64,000 nucleotides of DNA from Nocardia concava NBRC 100430 (lineage in GTDB: Bacteria; Actinomycetota; Actinomycetes; Mycobacteriales; Mycobacteriaceae), in NCBI RefSeq assembly GCF_000308815.1, contig NZ_BAFX01000120.1, positions 20,144 through 84,143 on the forward strand, written 5' to 3'. This document shows, in pieces, positions 51,923 through 61,891 of the stretch. The notes under the pieces were generated by a model. It ran no database searches, was not told the DNA's origin, and saw nothing but the letters and a program-made list of their open reading frames with translations. A program made the position numbers and the translations under genes. The stretch's first letter is position 1. The number at the start of each line of letters is the position of its first letter.

Positions 51923-54250
51923 ATGGCGACCATCGAATACCTCCGGACGGACCCCGACCTACCTCCGGTAGGTGTGGTGGACCGGACGCCCATGACGCCC
52001 CGCAAGAAGGGCATCTTCCTCGCCATCGCCGTGATCGGCGCGATCGCCTGGGCGATCCTCGCCTTCGCGCGCGGCGAGAACGTCAACGCGGTGTGGATCG
52101 TGGTGGCCGCCGTCTGCACCTATGTGCTCGCGTACCAGTTCTACGCCCGGCTCATCGAATACAAGATCACCAAGCCGCGCGATGACGTCGCCACTCCGGC
52201 CGAGGCCATGGAGAACGGCAAGGACTACATGCCGATGGACCGCCGGGTCCTGTTCGGCCACCACTTCGCCGCCATCGCGGGCGCCGGCCCGCTGGTCGGC
52301 CCGGTGCTGGCCGCGCAGATGGGCTACCTGCCCGGCACCATCTGGATCATCGTCGGCGTGGTGCTGGCGGGCGCGGTCCAGGACTACCTGGTGCTGTGGG
52401 CTTCGGTGAAGCGGCGCGGCCGCTCGCTGGGCCAGATGGCGCGCGACGAGCTCGGCGTGGTCGGCGGCGTCGCGGCCATCATCGCGGTGCTGGTGATCAT
52501 GATGATCCTGCTCGCGGTGCTCGGCATCGTCGTGGTGAATGCCCTTGCGGCGACCAAGAACCCGGCGACCGGCGTGCTCGAGGGCGGCAGCCCGTGGGGC
52601 GTGTTCTCCATCGCCATGACCATCCCGATCGCCCTGTTCATGGGCATGTACCTGCGCTTCATCCGGCCGGGCAAGGTCGGCGAGGTGTCGATCATCGGCT
52701 TCGCGCTGCTGCTGCTGGCCATCATCTCCGGCAACTGGGTCGCCGGATCCGGCTGGGGCCGTGACTGGTTCACCCTGTCGGGCACCACCATCTCCTGGAT
52801 GCTGATCATCTACGGCTTCGTCGCCTCGGTGCTGCCGGTGTGGATGCTGCTCGCCCCGCGCGACTACCTGTCCACCTTCATGAAGATCGGCACCATTGCC
52901 CTGCTGGCCCTCGGCGTGATCGTCACCATGCCGGTGCTGAAGGCCCCCGCGGTCTCCCAGTTCGCGAGCAACAGCAACGGCCCGTCCTTCGCGGGCAGCC
53001 TGTTCCCGTTCCTGTTCATCACCATCGCGTGTGGTGCGCTGTCGGGCTTCCACTCGCTGGTGTCCTCGGGTACCACGCCCAAGCTGCTGGAGAAGCAGTC
53101 GCAGGCGCGCATGATCGGCTACGGCGGCATGCTCATGGAATCCTTCGTCGCGGTCATGGCCATCATCGCGGCGTCGATCCTGGACCAGCACCTGTACTTC
53201 GCCATCAACACCCCGAACCTGACCTCCGCGCAGGCCGCGGCCGACAGCGTGAACAAGCTGGGGCTGAGCGGAAACCCGATCGACGCGCAGTACCTCAACG
53301 ATGTCGCGGCGGGCACGGGCGAGGCCCGCGTCTACTCGCGCACCGGTGGCGCGCCGACGCTGGCCATCGGCATGACCGAGGTGATGCACAAGTTCATCGG
53401 CGGCTCCTCGCTCAAGGCGTTCTGGTACCACTTCGCGATCATGTTCGAGGCGCTGTTCATCCTCACCACCATCGACGCGGGCACCCGTGTCGCGCGGTTC
53501 ATGCTCTCGGATTCGCTGGGCAACCTGGGCGGCGCGGCCAAGAAGTTCCGTGATCCCTCGTGGTGGCCGGGCGTGTTCATCTGCTCCGGCATCGTGGTGG
53601 CGGCGTGGGGTTCGGTGCTGCTCATGGGCGTCACCGATCCGCTGGGCGGCATCAACACCCTGTACCCGCTGTTCGGCATCTCCAACCAGCTGCTGGCCGC
53701 CATCGCGCTGACCGTGGTGCTGGCCATCGTGGTGAAGAAGGGCCTGCTGAAATGGGCCTGGATTCCGGCGCTGCCGCTGGCCTGGGACCTGACGGTCACC
53801 ATGACCGCCTCGTTCCAGAAGATCTTCTCCGGTGACCCGAAGATCGGTTACTGGACGCTGCACTACAACACGATCGACAAGCAGAACGCCTATATCGCCG
53901 CCCGCGACGCCGGTCAGCTCCCCAAGGGCGTCAAGGACATCACCGCGCTGAACACGCAGATCAGCAATATGGACAAGATCATCCGGAACACCTTCATCCA
54001 GGGCACCCTGTCGATCGTGTTCGCCGTGATGGTGTTGATCGTGGCGCTGGTCGGCGCCTGGGTGTGCCTGCGGGCCATCCGCAACGGCGGCGGCGAGGTC
54101 ACCGAATCGCCGGAGGAGCCGTCGAAGATCTACGGCCCGAAGGGCTTCATCGCCACCAAGGCGGAGAAGGAGGTCCAGCAGGAATGGGACACCCTGGTCG
54201 CCGAGGGCAAGGTGCGCGCACCCGGCGCGGCCTCGGTCCTGAGTCACTGA
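51923..54250 (+). CDS. cstA: Carbon starvation protein CstA (pyruvate/peptide transporter)
   Basis: 775 aa integral membrane protein with about 16 helices. CstA signature FGHHFAAIAGAGPLVGPVLAAQMGY at about residue 110 and GTTPKLLEKQSQARMIGYGGM later. The family imports pyruvate in E. coli and peptides on starvation. GGGAGAG lies about 11 nt before the ATG. Followed after 7 bp by its usual small partner ybdD. Confidence 0.95.
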   Translation: MATIEYLRTDPDLPPVGVVDRTPMTPRKKGIFLAIAVIGAIAWAILAFARGENVNAVWIVVAAVCTYVLAYQFYARLIEYKITKPRDDVATPAEAMENGKDYMPMDRRVLFGHHFAAIAGAGPLVGPVLAAQMGYLPGTIWIIVGVVLAGAVQDYLVLWASVKRRGRSLGQMARDELGVVGGVAAIIAVLVIMMILLAVLGIVVVNALAATKNPATGVLEGGSPWGVFSIAMTIPIALFMGMYLRFIRPGKVGEVSIIGFALLLLAIISGNWVAGSGWGRDWFTLSGTTISWMLIIYGFVASVLPVWMLLAPRDYLSTFMKIGTIALLALGVIVTMPVLKAPAVSQFASNSNGPSFAGSLFPFLFITIACGALSGFHSLVSSGTTPKLLEKQSQARMIGYGGMLMESFVAVMAIIAASILDQHLYFAINTPNLTSAQAAADSVNKLGLSGNPIDAQYLNDVAAGTGEARVYSRTGGAPTLAIGMTEVMHKFIGGSSLKAFWYHFAIMFEALFILTTIDAGTRVARFMLSDSLGNLGGAAKKFRDPSWWPGVFICSGIVVAAWGSVLLMGVTDPLGGINTLYPLFGISNQLLAAIALTVVLAIVVKKGLLKWAWIPALPLAWDLTVTMTASFQKIFSGDPKIGYWTLHYNTIDKQNAYIAARDAGQLPKGVKDITALNTQISNMDKIIRNTFIQGTLSIVFAVMVLIVALVGAWVCLRAIRNGGGEVTESPEEPSKIYGPKGFIATKAEKEVQQEWDTLVAEGKVRAPGAASVLSH

Positions 54251-54257
54251 CGTCGCG

Positions 54258-54497
54258 ATGAGTATCCACGATGCCCCGCCGTCCGCAGGTCTGCTGCGGA
54301 CGGCGGGGCTCGCCCTTGTCCGGGCCTTGAAAGCCATTGTCTGGTGGTTCAACTCGATCCTGGGCGGCAACGACTACCAGCGCTATGTCCAGCATCAGCG
54401 GCTGCACCACCCGGGCTGCGAGATCCGCAGCGAGCGGGATTACTGGCGCGACCGGCATGACGCCGCCACCAAGAATCCGGGCAATCGCTGCTGCTAG
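54258..54497 (+). CDS. ybdD: YbdD/YjiX-family small protein
   Basis: 79 aa. Core LGGNDYQRYVQHQRLHHPG and RDYWRDRHD are hallmarks of the YbdD family encoded beside cstA in most bacteria and needed for its transport. Ends in Cys-Cys. Same operon as cstA. Confidence 0.92.
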   Translation: MSIHDAPPSAGLLRTAGLALVRALKAIVWWFNSILGGNDYQRYVQHQRLHHPGCEIRSERDYWRDRHDAATKNPGNRCC

Positions 54498-54565
54498 ATC
54501 GCGTTGGCGGATTTCCGCCGACGGTCATGGCCATTTCCCGCTAGCGGCGGGCGCGCGGGACTGAC

Positions 54566-56098
54566 ATGGTGGATTCCGTGAGTGCGAACGAATTGGATTT
54601 CGAGCGTTGCTACCGCGCCGTGGCAACCCGGGATGCTCGGTTCGACGGGCATTTCGTGACCGCGGTGCGCACTACCGGAATTTATTGCCGCCCTTCCTGT
54701 CCGGCTATCACGCCGAAAAGGACCAACGTCACCTTCCTGCCCACGGCGGCGGCCGCGCAGCAGCACGGTTTTCGCGCCTGCCGGCGCTGCCTGCCCGATG
54801 CCGCGCCCGGATCGCCGCAGTGGAACACCAACGCCGACCTGGCCTCCCGCGCCATGCGATTGATCGGCGACGGAGTCATCGAACGCGGCGGGGTGCCCGC
54901 GCTGGCCGATGCTCTGGGCTACTCCCAGCGTCAATTGACCCGCGTGCTGACCAGCGAACTCGGTGCGGGCCCACTGGCTTTGGCGCGGGCGCACCGCGCG
55001 CACACCGCGCGATTGCTGATCCAGACCACGCGGCTGTCCATGTCGGATATCGCGTTCGCGGCGGGATTCGCCAGCATCCGGCAGTTCAACGACACGGTGC
55101 GCGAGGTGTTCGCGGTCAGCCCGACAACGCTGCGCGAGGAATCGCGCCGCCGCAACGGCGATACGCTGCCCGCCACCAACGGGCTGCTCACGCTGCGGCT
55201 CCCCTATCGCGAGCCGCTCGACCAGTCCTGGCTGGAATGGTTCCTCGCCGCGCACACCGTGCCCGGACTGGAGCTGTGGGAGAACGGGATCTACACCCGC
55301 AGCCTGCGAACTCCGCACGGGCACACCACCATTCGACTGTCCATTCAACCCGGTCACGTGCGTGCCTCACTATCGCTGCAGGACATGCGCGATCTCGCGC
55401 CCACCGTGGCACGCATCCGGCACTTCCTCGACCTGGACGCCGATCCCGTCGGCATCGACGAAGCCCTGACCGCGAGCATGGCGGGAAGCCCACTGCACCC
55501 GCATGTTTCGGGCGACGGCGGCGGCATCACGCTGCCCCCGGGCATTCGGGTGCCCGGCTGCCTGGACGGCCCGGAGTTGTTGCTGCGCACCATGATCGGG
55601 CAGCAGATCTCGGTGGCGGCGGCCAATACGCACACCGCGCGACTGGTGCAGGGGCTGGGCGAGACCATCGCCGGGCCGATCCCGCACCTGTTCCCGACCG
55701 CCGAGGCCATTGCCGAGCACGGCTCCGAGGTGCTGACCGGGCCGGGGCGGCGGGTGGACGCGATCGTCGGCGCGGCCAAGGCGATCTCCACCGGCGATCT
55801 GGTGCTGCACTCCGGCCGCACCGCCTCCGACCTGCGCCGCGACCTGCTGGCCCTGGACGGCGTCGGCCCCTGGACCGCCGACTACGTCACCATGCGCCTG
55901 CTCGCCGATCCGGACGTACTCCTGCACTCCGACCTGGTCGTCCGCCGCGGTGCGGCACTGCTCGGCATCGACCTCGCCGACACCGCCCGCTTCTCGCCGT
56001 GGCGCTCGTACCTCACCATGCACCTGTGGAAATACGCCCTCGCCCATCCGGCCGACGGCGGCCCGAAGACATCCCCTACCCGGAGGACACCGCAGTGA
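54566..56098 (+). CDS. alkA: Ada-AlkA fusion: methyl-phosphotriester sensor and 3-methyladenine glycosylase
   Basis: 510 aa. Ada zinc domain with Cys41, Cys45, Cys72, Cys75 (same spacing as E. coli Ada, where the first Cys takes the methyl group), AraC-type HTH (about 85-185), AlkA_N, then HhH-GPD glycosylase with GVGPWTADYV and the catalytic Asp in LHSDLVV near residue 456. Both senses and repairs alkylation, and activates the regulon. GTG 54578 is an alternative start. The ogt start overlaps its stop. Confidence 0.93.
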   Translation: MVDSVSANELDFERCYRAVATRDARFDGHFVTAVRTTGIYCRPSCPAITPKRTNVTFLPTAAAAQQHGFRACRRCLPDAAPGSPQWNTNADLASRAMRLIGDGVIERGGVPALADALGYSQRQLTRVLTSELGAGPLALARAHRAHTARLLIQTTRLSMSDIAFAAGFASIRQFNDTVREVFAVSPTTLREESRRRNGDTLPATNGLLTLRLPYREPLDQSWLEWFLAAHTVPGLELWENGIYTRSLRTPHGHTTIRLSIQPGHVRASLSLQDMRDLAPTVARIRHFLDLDADPVGIDEALTASMAGSPLHPHVSGDGGGITLPPGIRVPGCLDGPELLLRTMIGQQISVAAANTHTARLVQGLGETIAGPIPHLFPTAEAIAEHGSEVLTGPGRRVDAIVGAAKAISTGDLVLHSGRTASDLRRDLLALDGVGPWTADYVTMRLLADPDVLLHSDLVVRRGAALLGIDLADTARFSPWRSYLTMHLWKYALAHPADGGPKTSPTRRTPQ

Positions 56099-56613
56099 GC
56101 CTCGAAAACCCGTCCACCACAGCAGATTTCACCACCTCGACCACACCCGCGGGTCCCTTCACCGCCATCGTGGACAGCGACGGAGCGGTCCTGGCCTCCG
56201 GCTGGAGCGCCGACGCGGAGGCCCTGCGCGTGCTCATCCACCCCACCCTCCGCCCCGGTGCCCTGCGTGAACGCGACTCTCTCGGCCCGGTTTCCCGCGC
56301 CATCGCGGCCTATCACGAGGGCGATCTCACGGCCATCGACGCCATCACCGTCCGCCAGGCCTCCGGCCCCTTCCTCACCCACGCCTGGGAAATCCTCCGC
56401 AAGGTCCCCGCCGGCACCCCCATCACCTACACCGAATTCGCCACCGTCTCCGGCCGCCCGGCAGCCACCCGCGCCGCCGCCAACGCCTGCGCCCGCAACG
56501 CCGCCGCCCTCTTCGTTCCCTGCCACCGAGTCCTCCGCACCGACGGCACCCTCGGCGGCTTCCGCTACGGCCTCCCGGTCAAACGCTGGCTCCTCGACCA
56601 CGAAGCCCTCTGA
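56095..56613 (+). CDS. ogt: Methylated-DNA-protein-cysteine methyltransferase
   Basis: 172 aa, GTG start overlapping the alkA stop. Suicide repair of O6-methylguanine: PCHR active-site motif in FVPCHRVLRTDG, preceded by the helix-wing ATRAAANACARNAA with the Arg finger, followed by GGFRYGLPVKRWLLDHE. Same arrangement as Rv1317c-Rv1316c. Confidence 0.94.
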   Translation: MSLENPSTTADFTTSTTPAGPFTAIVDSDGAVLASGWSADAEALRVLIHPTLRPGALRERDSLGPVSRAIAAYHEGDLTAIDAITVRQASGPFLTHAWEILRKVPAGTPITYTEFATVSGRPAATRAAANACARNAAALFVPCHRVLRTDGTLGGFRYGLPVKRWLLDHEAL

Positions 56614-56660
56614 CCCTTTCCCGACCGGCCGCGTCAGACCCCCGGCGTACCCTCGCAACC

Positions 56661-56936
56661 ATGTGCCGCAACATCCACACCCTGCACAATTTCGAGCCGC
56701 CGGCCACCCCGGACGAGGTGCACGCGGCCGCCCTCCAATACGTCCGCAAAATCAGCGGAACCACCAAACCTTCTCAGGCCAACCAGGAAGCCTTCGACCT
56801 CGCGGTGGAAGAGGTAGCCGCCGCGACCACCCGCCTCCTGGCCGGCCTGACCACCACCGCCCCACCCAAGGACCGCGAAGTCGAGGCCGCCAAGGCCAAG
56901 GCCCGAGCCCAAATCCGCTACTCCCGCATCAACTAA
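56661..56936 (+). CDS. DUF2277 family protein
   Basis: 91 aa, the family's normal length. Starts MCRNIHTLHNFEPPAT, conserved for DUF2277, and continues with VRKISGTTKPS and the helical Ala/Lys-rich end. Soluble; function unknown. A dispersed repeat copy follows 22 bp later. Confidence 0.88.
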   Translation: MCRNIHTLHNFEPPATPDEVHAAALQYVRKISGTTKPSQANQEAFDLAVEEVAAATTRLLAGLTTTAPPKDREVEAAKAKARAQIRYSRIN

Positions 56937-56958
56937 GCGCATCAGCAGAAGTTCCGCT

Positions 56959-57033
56959 CGTCATCCCGGCATGCTTTTGGCCGGGATCCATGCTTGCCGG
57001 GTGGATTCCGGCCAAAAACACGCCGGAATGACG
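56959..57033. repeat. Double-hairpin dispersed repeat, copy C (reversed)
   Basis: 75 bp with the same architecture as copies A and B, but the ATCCCGGC/GCCGGGAT arm is now on the left and the ATTCCGGC/GCCGGAAT arm on the right, so the element is in the opposite orientation. It sits between the convergent DUF2277 and sbcC genes. Confidence 0.85.
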
Positions 57034-57068
57034 GGGAGAACTTTCGACCGGGCGCTCAGCCCACCGGT

Positions 57069-60000
57069 CTACGCGCTGATCGAGGTTTCGAGGCGGGAGC
57101 CGGTACGGCCGCGGATTACGTGGAGGCGGCTGGGGATGCGTTGGCGCATTTCGTCTACGTGGCTGACCACGCCCACTACGCGGCCGTTGGAGCGCAGGTC
57201 GTCGAGGACGCCCATGACGGCGTCCAGGGTGTCGGCGTCCAGGCTGCCGAAGCCCTCGTCGATGAAGAGGGTGTCCATGACCAGGCCGCCGGATTCGGCC
57301 GAGACCACGTCGGCGAGGCCCAGGGCGAGGGCGAGGGAGGCCATGAAGGTCTCGCCGCCGGAGAGGGTTTTGGCGGGGCGGATGGCGCCGGTGTAGTCGT
57401 CGCGGATGTCGAGGCCCAGGCCGCCGCGGCGGCCGCGCGGGCCCGCGGCGTCGGTGTGGACGAATTCGTAACGGCCGCCGGACATTCGGCGCAGGCGGAC
57501 GGAACCGGCGAGGGCGACCTCTTCCAGGCGGGCGGCCAGGACATACGAGCGCAGGGACATGCGGCGGCTGTTCTCACCACGGCCCGCGACCACCTCGGCG
57601 AGGCGGGCGAGCTCGTCGTGGGCGCGTTGCAGCGGGGCGATGTGGTCGACAGCCGCCCACAGCTGGGAGCACAGCTTCTCGAGGTCGTCGACGCGGCGGG
57701 TCGCCTCGGCATTGGCGGCGACGGACCGATTCAGCTCCGATTCCGCGTGTGCCACAGCGCTTTCCAACGCGTCGAGGTTCCCGGGTTCGACATCGCCGGC
57801 CGCTCGGATCTCCGGTTCGGCCAGCACGGCCTCGGCGTGTGCACGCGCACGGTCGGCCTGGACGAGTTCCTCCTCGATGGCCGACTGCTGTGCGGCCGTA
57901 CGCGAGGCCGCGTCGACCGCGCGGGCGTATTCGCCGAGCACTCCGTAATCGGGCCCGGACTCCCCCATCACCGGCGGCGCGGAATCCACCAGACCCGCCT
58001 CGTACGAAAGCTTTTCGACCCTCACGGCCGCCGCCGCGACCTGCTCGCGCGCGGTGGCCGCCTCGACCCTCGCCTCACGCACGGCAGTGGCCTCTTCGAC
58101 AAGCGCCGCCAGCCGCGCCCGCCGCCGCTCCACGGTCCCGTCGGCACCGGCCGCCGCCAGCAGCCGCTCGGTGAGTTCGGCCAGCCGCCGATCGGTAGCG
58201 ACGATCCGTTCCAACGTTGCACTGGAACGGCTTTCGCACTCACGCACCTCGTCCTGCACCCGCGTCTGATCCGCGCGCAGCTTGTTCAGCTCGGCGGTGA
58301 GCCCATCGACCAACCCCGCCACCCGCTTGGCCTCGGTCAATTTCCGTGTCGAATCATCCAGCGCCGCGGCCAGTTCCGCCTTGTCCACATCGCCACCGCG
58401 CTCGACCAGCACCTCGATGGCCCGCTCCAGCTCGGCAACCAGCTGCCCCGCCCGCTCGCGGTCGGCCTCGGCCTTCCGCTCGCCCGCCAACGCGGCATCC
58501 TCGTCCGCCTTCGATACGGCATGCTCGGCGGGCTGCGCCGGATCCGGATGCGCGACAGACCCACACACTGCGCACGGCTCCCCCTCGACCAGCCCATCGG
58601 CCAACTCGGCCGCCATCCCGGCCATCCGCCGCTCCCGCAACAATTGCGTTCGCCGCCACGCCTCCTGATGCGCGGCCCGCGCCTGCTCGAACGCGGCCCC
58701 GGCCTTGGACAGCTCCCCACGCTTGCGTTCCAGCTCGACGGCCGCCGTGGCGGACGTCCGCAATCGCAAACACTCCGCTTCCAGCCCGGGCAGCGCGGCG
58801 ACCGCATCGGCGGCACCGCGCAACCGAACCTCCACCCCGGCAATGGCTTCCGGCAACTCCGCCAGCCGCGTGGCCAGCTTTGCCGCCCGTCCGTCCAGAT
58901 CCGCCTGTTCCTTGCGCAGTCCGGCCAGGTCACGCGTCAGCTGGGCGGCCGAGTCCGCATCGCCCCGCACCTCGTCCAGAGCACCGATGTGCGCACTCCA
59001 ACGCTGTACGGCCGACTCCAGTCCCGCACCGCGCTCCGCAGGTCGTCCGCCCGGCGCGCGCCGACCGTCGGGGAGAACCTCTCCACGGTGGTCAGAGGGC
59101 CCTTGACCGCGCTCGGCCGCATCAGCAACCGACTCCTCGACCTCGGCCAGATCGGCGGCGAGCGACGTGCCGACCAGTTCGGACTCGGCCAGATCGGCTG
59201 CGGCCCAGGCTGTTCCGGGGAGTTCGGCGGTGGCGGGTTCGAGGAGGCGGTCCGCGAGTTGTTCGGCGGCGCGGGTGGCGTCTTCGGTGCGGCGGCGGAG
59301 GGTGACGGCGGCGGCGCGGGCCTCGGCGAGGGCGGTGGCTACGGGTTCGGCGCGGCGGGCGCGGTCGAGTTCGGATTGGCGGGTGGCGCGGTGGTCGGTG
59401 GTGGCGGCGAAGTCGGCGAGTTGGGATTGGGCCGCGGCGCGGCGACGGTGCAGGTCGTGGCGGCGGCGCTCGGCTTCGGCGGCGGCACGCACCTTGGCCG
59501 AATCCTTTTGGCGCTGGGCGAGTTCGGCGGCGGTGTCGGTGGCGTGGGTGCGGGCGGCGGCCAGTAGGGACTGCGACCAGCCGACGGATTCGAGGGGGCT
59601 CGCGGTCTCGGTGGCGGGCAGGCCCGCCGCGGTGCCGACCTGGGCGATGAGGCGGTCGACGGCGTGCTTGCGGGTGTCGAGGTCGGCGGTGGCGGCGCGG
59701 CGCTTATCGGTGAGCCACTGCTCGGCGGTGCCGAAACGTTCGGTGTCGAAGAGCTTTTCGAGGAGCTTCTCGCGATCCTCGTTGTCGGCGCGCAGGAATC
59801 GCGCGAAGTCGCCCTGCGGGAGCAGCACCACCTGGAAGAACTGGTCGGCGCTCATGCCGAGCAGGCGCAGCACCTCATCGCCGATATCGGGAATGCGGGA
59901 CAGGTTCTGCCCGCGCCCGTCGAGCCACTCCAGGGTGGCGGCCGCGTTCTCCTTCACCCAGCCGGATTTGGCGCGCTTACTGGGCCGCTGGAATTCCGGC

Positions 60001-60284
60001 GACCGGATCAGCCGCAGCCGCCGACCACCGACCGTGGCCTCCAGCGACACCCGCGGCGCGGTCTGCTCGTCGGCGTGATCGGAGTGCAGCCGCTTGCCCT
60101 CCTCGCGCGCACCCGGCACCTTCCCGTACAGCGCGAAGGCGATGGCGTCGAGCACCGTGGTCTTCCCGGCCCCGGTCTGCCCGTGCAGCAGGAACAGCCC
60201 ATCGGCCCCGAGCTCGTCGAAATCCACCACGGCCGTCTCGGCGAACGGCCCGAACGCCGTCAGCTCCAACCGATGCAGCCGCAC
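57069..60284 (-). CDS. sbcC: Exonuclease subunit SbcC (SMC-like ATPase)
   Basis: 1071 aa, GTG start. Walker A GQTGAGKTT (35-43), long coiled coils, central zinc hook GEPCAVCGSVAHPDP near residue 568, ABC signature LSGGETFMASLALALGLADV near 970 and LFIDEGFGSLD. With SbcD forms the Mre11-Rad50-type nuclease that opens DNA hairpins and blocked ends. 22 bp after sbcD. Confidence 0.94.
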   Translation of the reverse strand: MRLHRLELTAFGPFAETAVVDFDELGADGLFLLHGQTGAGKTTVLDAIAFALYGKVPGAREEGKRLHSDHADEQTAPRVSLEATVGGRRLRLIRSPEFQRPSKRAKSGWVKENAAATLEWLDGRGQNLSRIPDIGDEVLRLLGMSADQFFQVVLLPQGDFARFLRADNEDREKLLEKLFDTERFGTAEQWLTDKRRAATADLDTRKHAVDRLIAQVGTAAGLPATETASPLESVGWSQSLLAAARTHATDTAAELAQRQKDSAKVRAAAEAERRRHDLHRRRAAAQSQLADFAATTDHRATRQSELDRARRAEPVATALAEARAAAVTLRRRTEDATRAAEQLADRLLEPATAELPGTAWAAADLAESELVGTSLAADLAEVEESVADAAERGQGPSDHRGEVLPDGRRAPGGRPAERGAGLESAVQRWSAHIGALDEVRGDADSAAQLTRDLAGLRKEQADLDGRAAKLATRLAELPEAIAGVEVRLRGAADAVAALPGLEAECLRLRTSATAAVELERKRGELSKAGAAFEQARAAHQEAWRRTQLLRERRMAGMAAELADGLVEGEPCAVCGSVAHPDPAQPAEHAVSKADEDAALAGERKAEADRERAGQLVAELERAIEVLVERGGDVDKAELAAALDDSTRKLTEAKRVAGLVDGLTAELNKLRADQTRVQDEVRECESRSSATLERIVATDRRLAELTERLLAAAGADGTVERRRARLAALVEEATAVREARVEAATAREQVAAAAVRVEKLSYEAGLVDSAPPVMGESGPDYGVLGEYARAVDAASRTAAQQSAIEEELVQADRARAHAEAVLAEPEIRAAGDVEPGNLDALESAVAHAESELNRSVAANAEATRRVDDLEKLCSQLWAAVDHIAPLQRAHDELARLAEVVAGRGENSRRMSLRSYVLAARLEEVALAGSVRLRRMSGGRYEFVHTDAAGPRGRRGGLGLDIRDDYTGAIRPAKTLSGGETFMASLALALGLADVVSAESGGLVMDTLFIDEGFGSLDADTLDAVMGVLDDLRSNGRVVGVVSHVDEMRQRIPSRLHVIRGRTGSRLETSISA

Positions 60285-60306
60285 GCGGCGCTCCCTTCAC
60301 CGACAC

Positions 60307-61647
60307 TCACGCGGTCAACCCGCCGACCGCACCATCCGATTCGCCTGACTCCAGCCCGAATTCGGCCATATCGAACAACCCGAACGCCGCATCGGCCTCG
60401 GCGGCATCCGCGCCGCGCACGGATCCGTCGAATCCGGCGGCGCTGACGGCATCCACCGGCACCGGTTCCGGATCTGCCGGACGTAGCTCCTCAGCGGAAA
60501 TCCGCACCGGCCCATCCTTTTCGCGCGTGGCAGCGGCCAGCGCGCGTTCGAGCCAGGTCATTTCGCCGGGTGTGGGCGCACCGCGAACGTCGGTGAGGAA
60601 GCTCTGGGCGATCTCGGTATCGCGGCGGCCGTGCACGCGCTCGCGATAGCGCAGTTCCGGATTGCCATCCGGGCGTTGCCATTCCACGTGGACGGCGTGC
60701 GGGAAGCGCTCGCGCAGGCGGCGCAGCGCATCTACCGGGCGCGCCTCGTCGGTGAGCGTGGCCGAGACGTAGTGGGATTCGGCCTCGAGGTGCTCCGGGG
60801 ACTCCAGCAGCGATTCCAGGGGGCCGACGAGCTGGGACAGACCCCGGACCACCGGGAGCTCGTGCCGCCGGACCTCGGCAAGCCCGGAGGCATCGAGATC
60901 GACGATCCAGACCGCCTTGCGGTGCGAGCGTTCACCGAACGAATACGGCAGCGGCGAACCGGAATACCGGACCGAGTCCGACAGCGTCTGCGGTGAGTGC
61001 AGGTGCCCGAGCGCCACATAGTCGATGCCGTCGAAGGCCGACTGCGGCACGGTCTCCACCCCGCCGACCGAGATGGACCGCTCCGACCCGGTGGCCTCAC
61101 CGCCCATCACGAACGCGTGCGCGAGCACCACCGACCGCGTCCCCGCCCGCTCCGCCAGATCGGCGCGCACCCGCCCCATGGCCGCGTCCAGAATCTCGGC
61201 ATGCGAACGCGCCTGCGGCACGCCCAATTCCACCCGCGTGATCTCCGGCTCCAGGTACGGAATGCCGTAAAAGGCAATCTCCCCGAACTCATCGGACAGC
61301 AGCACCGGCCGCGCCACATCCGCGATGCGGCAGCGCAAATGCAATCCGCCCGCCGCCGCGAAACTCCCGAGCGCACCGAGCCGAGTGGGCGAGTCGTGAT
61401 TGCCGGACGTCGCGACAATCGCCGCCCCCGCCGCCCGAATTGCCTCGAATCCCCGATTACACACCGCGATCGCATCGGCACTGGGAATGGAACGGTCGTA
61501 CACGTCCCCCGGCAGCACGACCACGTCGACACCCTCGGCCGCCACCAATTCCGCGATGGCCTGCAGCGAACTCTCCTGATCGGCCAACAGGTCGACACCG
61601 TGAAAGGTGCGACCGATATGCCAGTCGGAGGTGTGCAGGATCCGCAT
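60307..61647 (-). CDS. sbcD: Exonuclease subunit SbcD (Mre11-like)
   Basis: 446 aa. Metallophosphatase motifs: TSDWHIG, LPGDVYDR, SGNHDSP, ALGHLHSPQ. Mn-dependent nuclease partner of SbcC. ATG start, first gene of the pair. It has a C-terminal Asp/Glu/Ala-rich tail of about 80 residues beyond the usual domain. Confidence 0.94.
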   Translation of the reverse strand: MRILHTSDWHIGRTFHGVDLLADQESSLQAIAELVAAEGVDVVVLPGDVYDRSIPSADAIAVCNRGFEAIRAAGAAIVATSGNHDSPTRLGALGSFAAAGGLHLRCRIADVARPVLLSDEFGEIAFYGIPYLEPEITRVELGVPQARSHAEILDAAMGRVRADLAERAGTRSVVLAHAFVMGGEATGSERSISVGGVETVPQSAFDGIDYVALGHLHSPQTLSDSVRYSGSPLPYSFGERSHRKAVWIVDLDASGLAEVRRHELPVVRGLSQLVGPLESLLESPEHLEAESHYVSATLTDEARPVDALRRLRERFPHAVHVEWQRPDGNPELRYRERVHGRRDTEIAQSFLTDVRGAPTPGEMTWLERALAAATREKDGPVRISAEELRPADPEPVPVDAVSAAGFDGSVRGADAAEADAAFGLFDMAEFGLESGESDGAVGGLTA

Positions 61648-61891
61648 GCCGAAGAACGCTAGGCGATTGCCCCGACAAATTCACCTGAACCGCCTCCCCG
61701 CATCTTCAGCGGACGGCAAAGAGCCGTAGCCCGCCTCGCACCCGTGCCGGCGGTCAGGAACGACACCGATTCAGGACGTACCCGGTGAGTTACCCGGACC
61801 GACTCGAAATCAGTTGTCGCCCTGGCATACGCCGCGCCCGCGCGCCGTGGCTACCCAACCTTGTCGGTGGCTTAGGGCACTATCTCGTGCC

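Noticed and set aside
51690..51971. 93-codon ORF between the sugar importer and cstA
   Set aside because: Low-complexity Pro/Arg composition and overlap with the cstA start; no ribosome site.
51959..54370. 803-codon minus-strand frame opposite cstA
   Set aside because: Composition is Gly/Arg/His/Asp-rich and repetitive, as expected for an antisense frame; cstA on the plus strand has clear family motifs.
56994..59567. 857-codon plus-strand frame opposite sbcC
   Set aside because: Antisense to the SbcC signature and hook motifs; starts inside the dispersed repeat.
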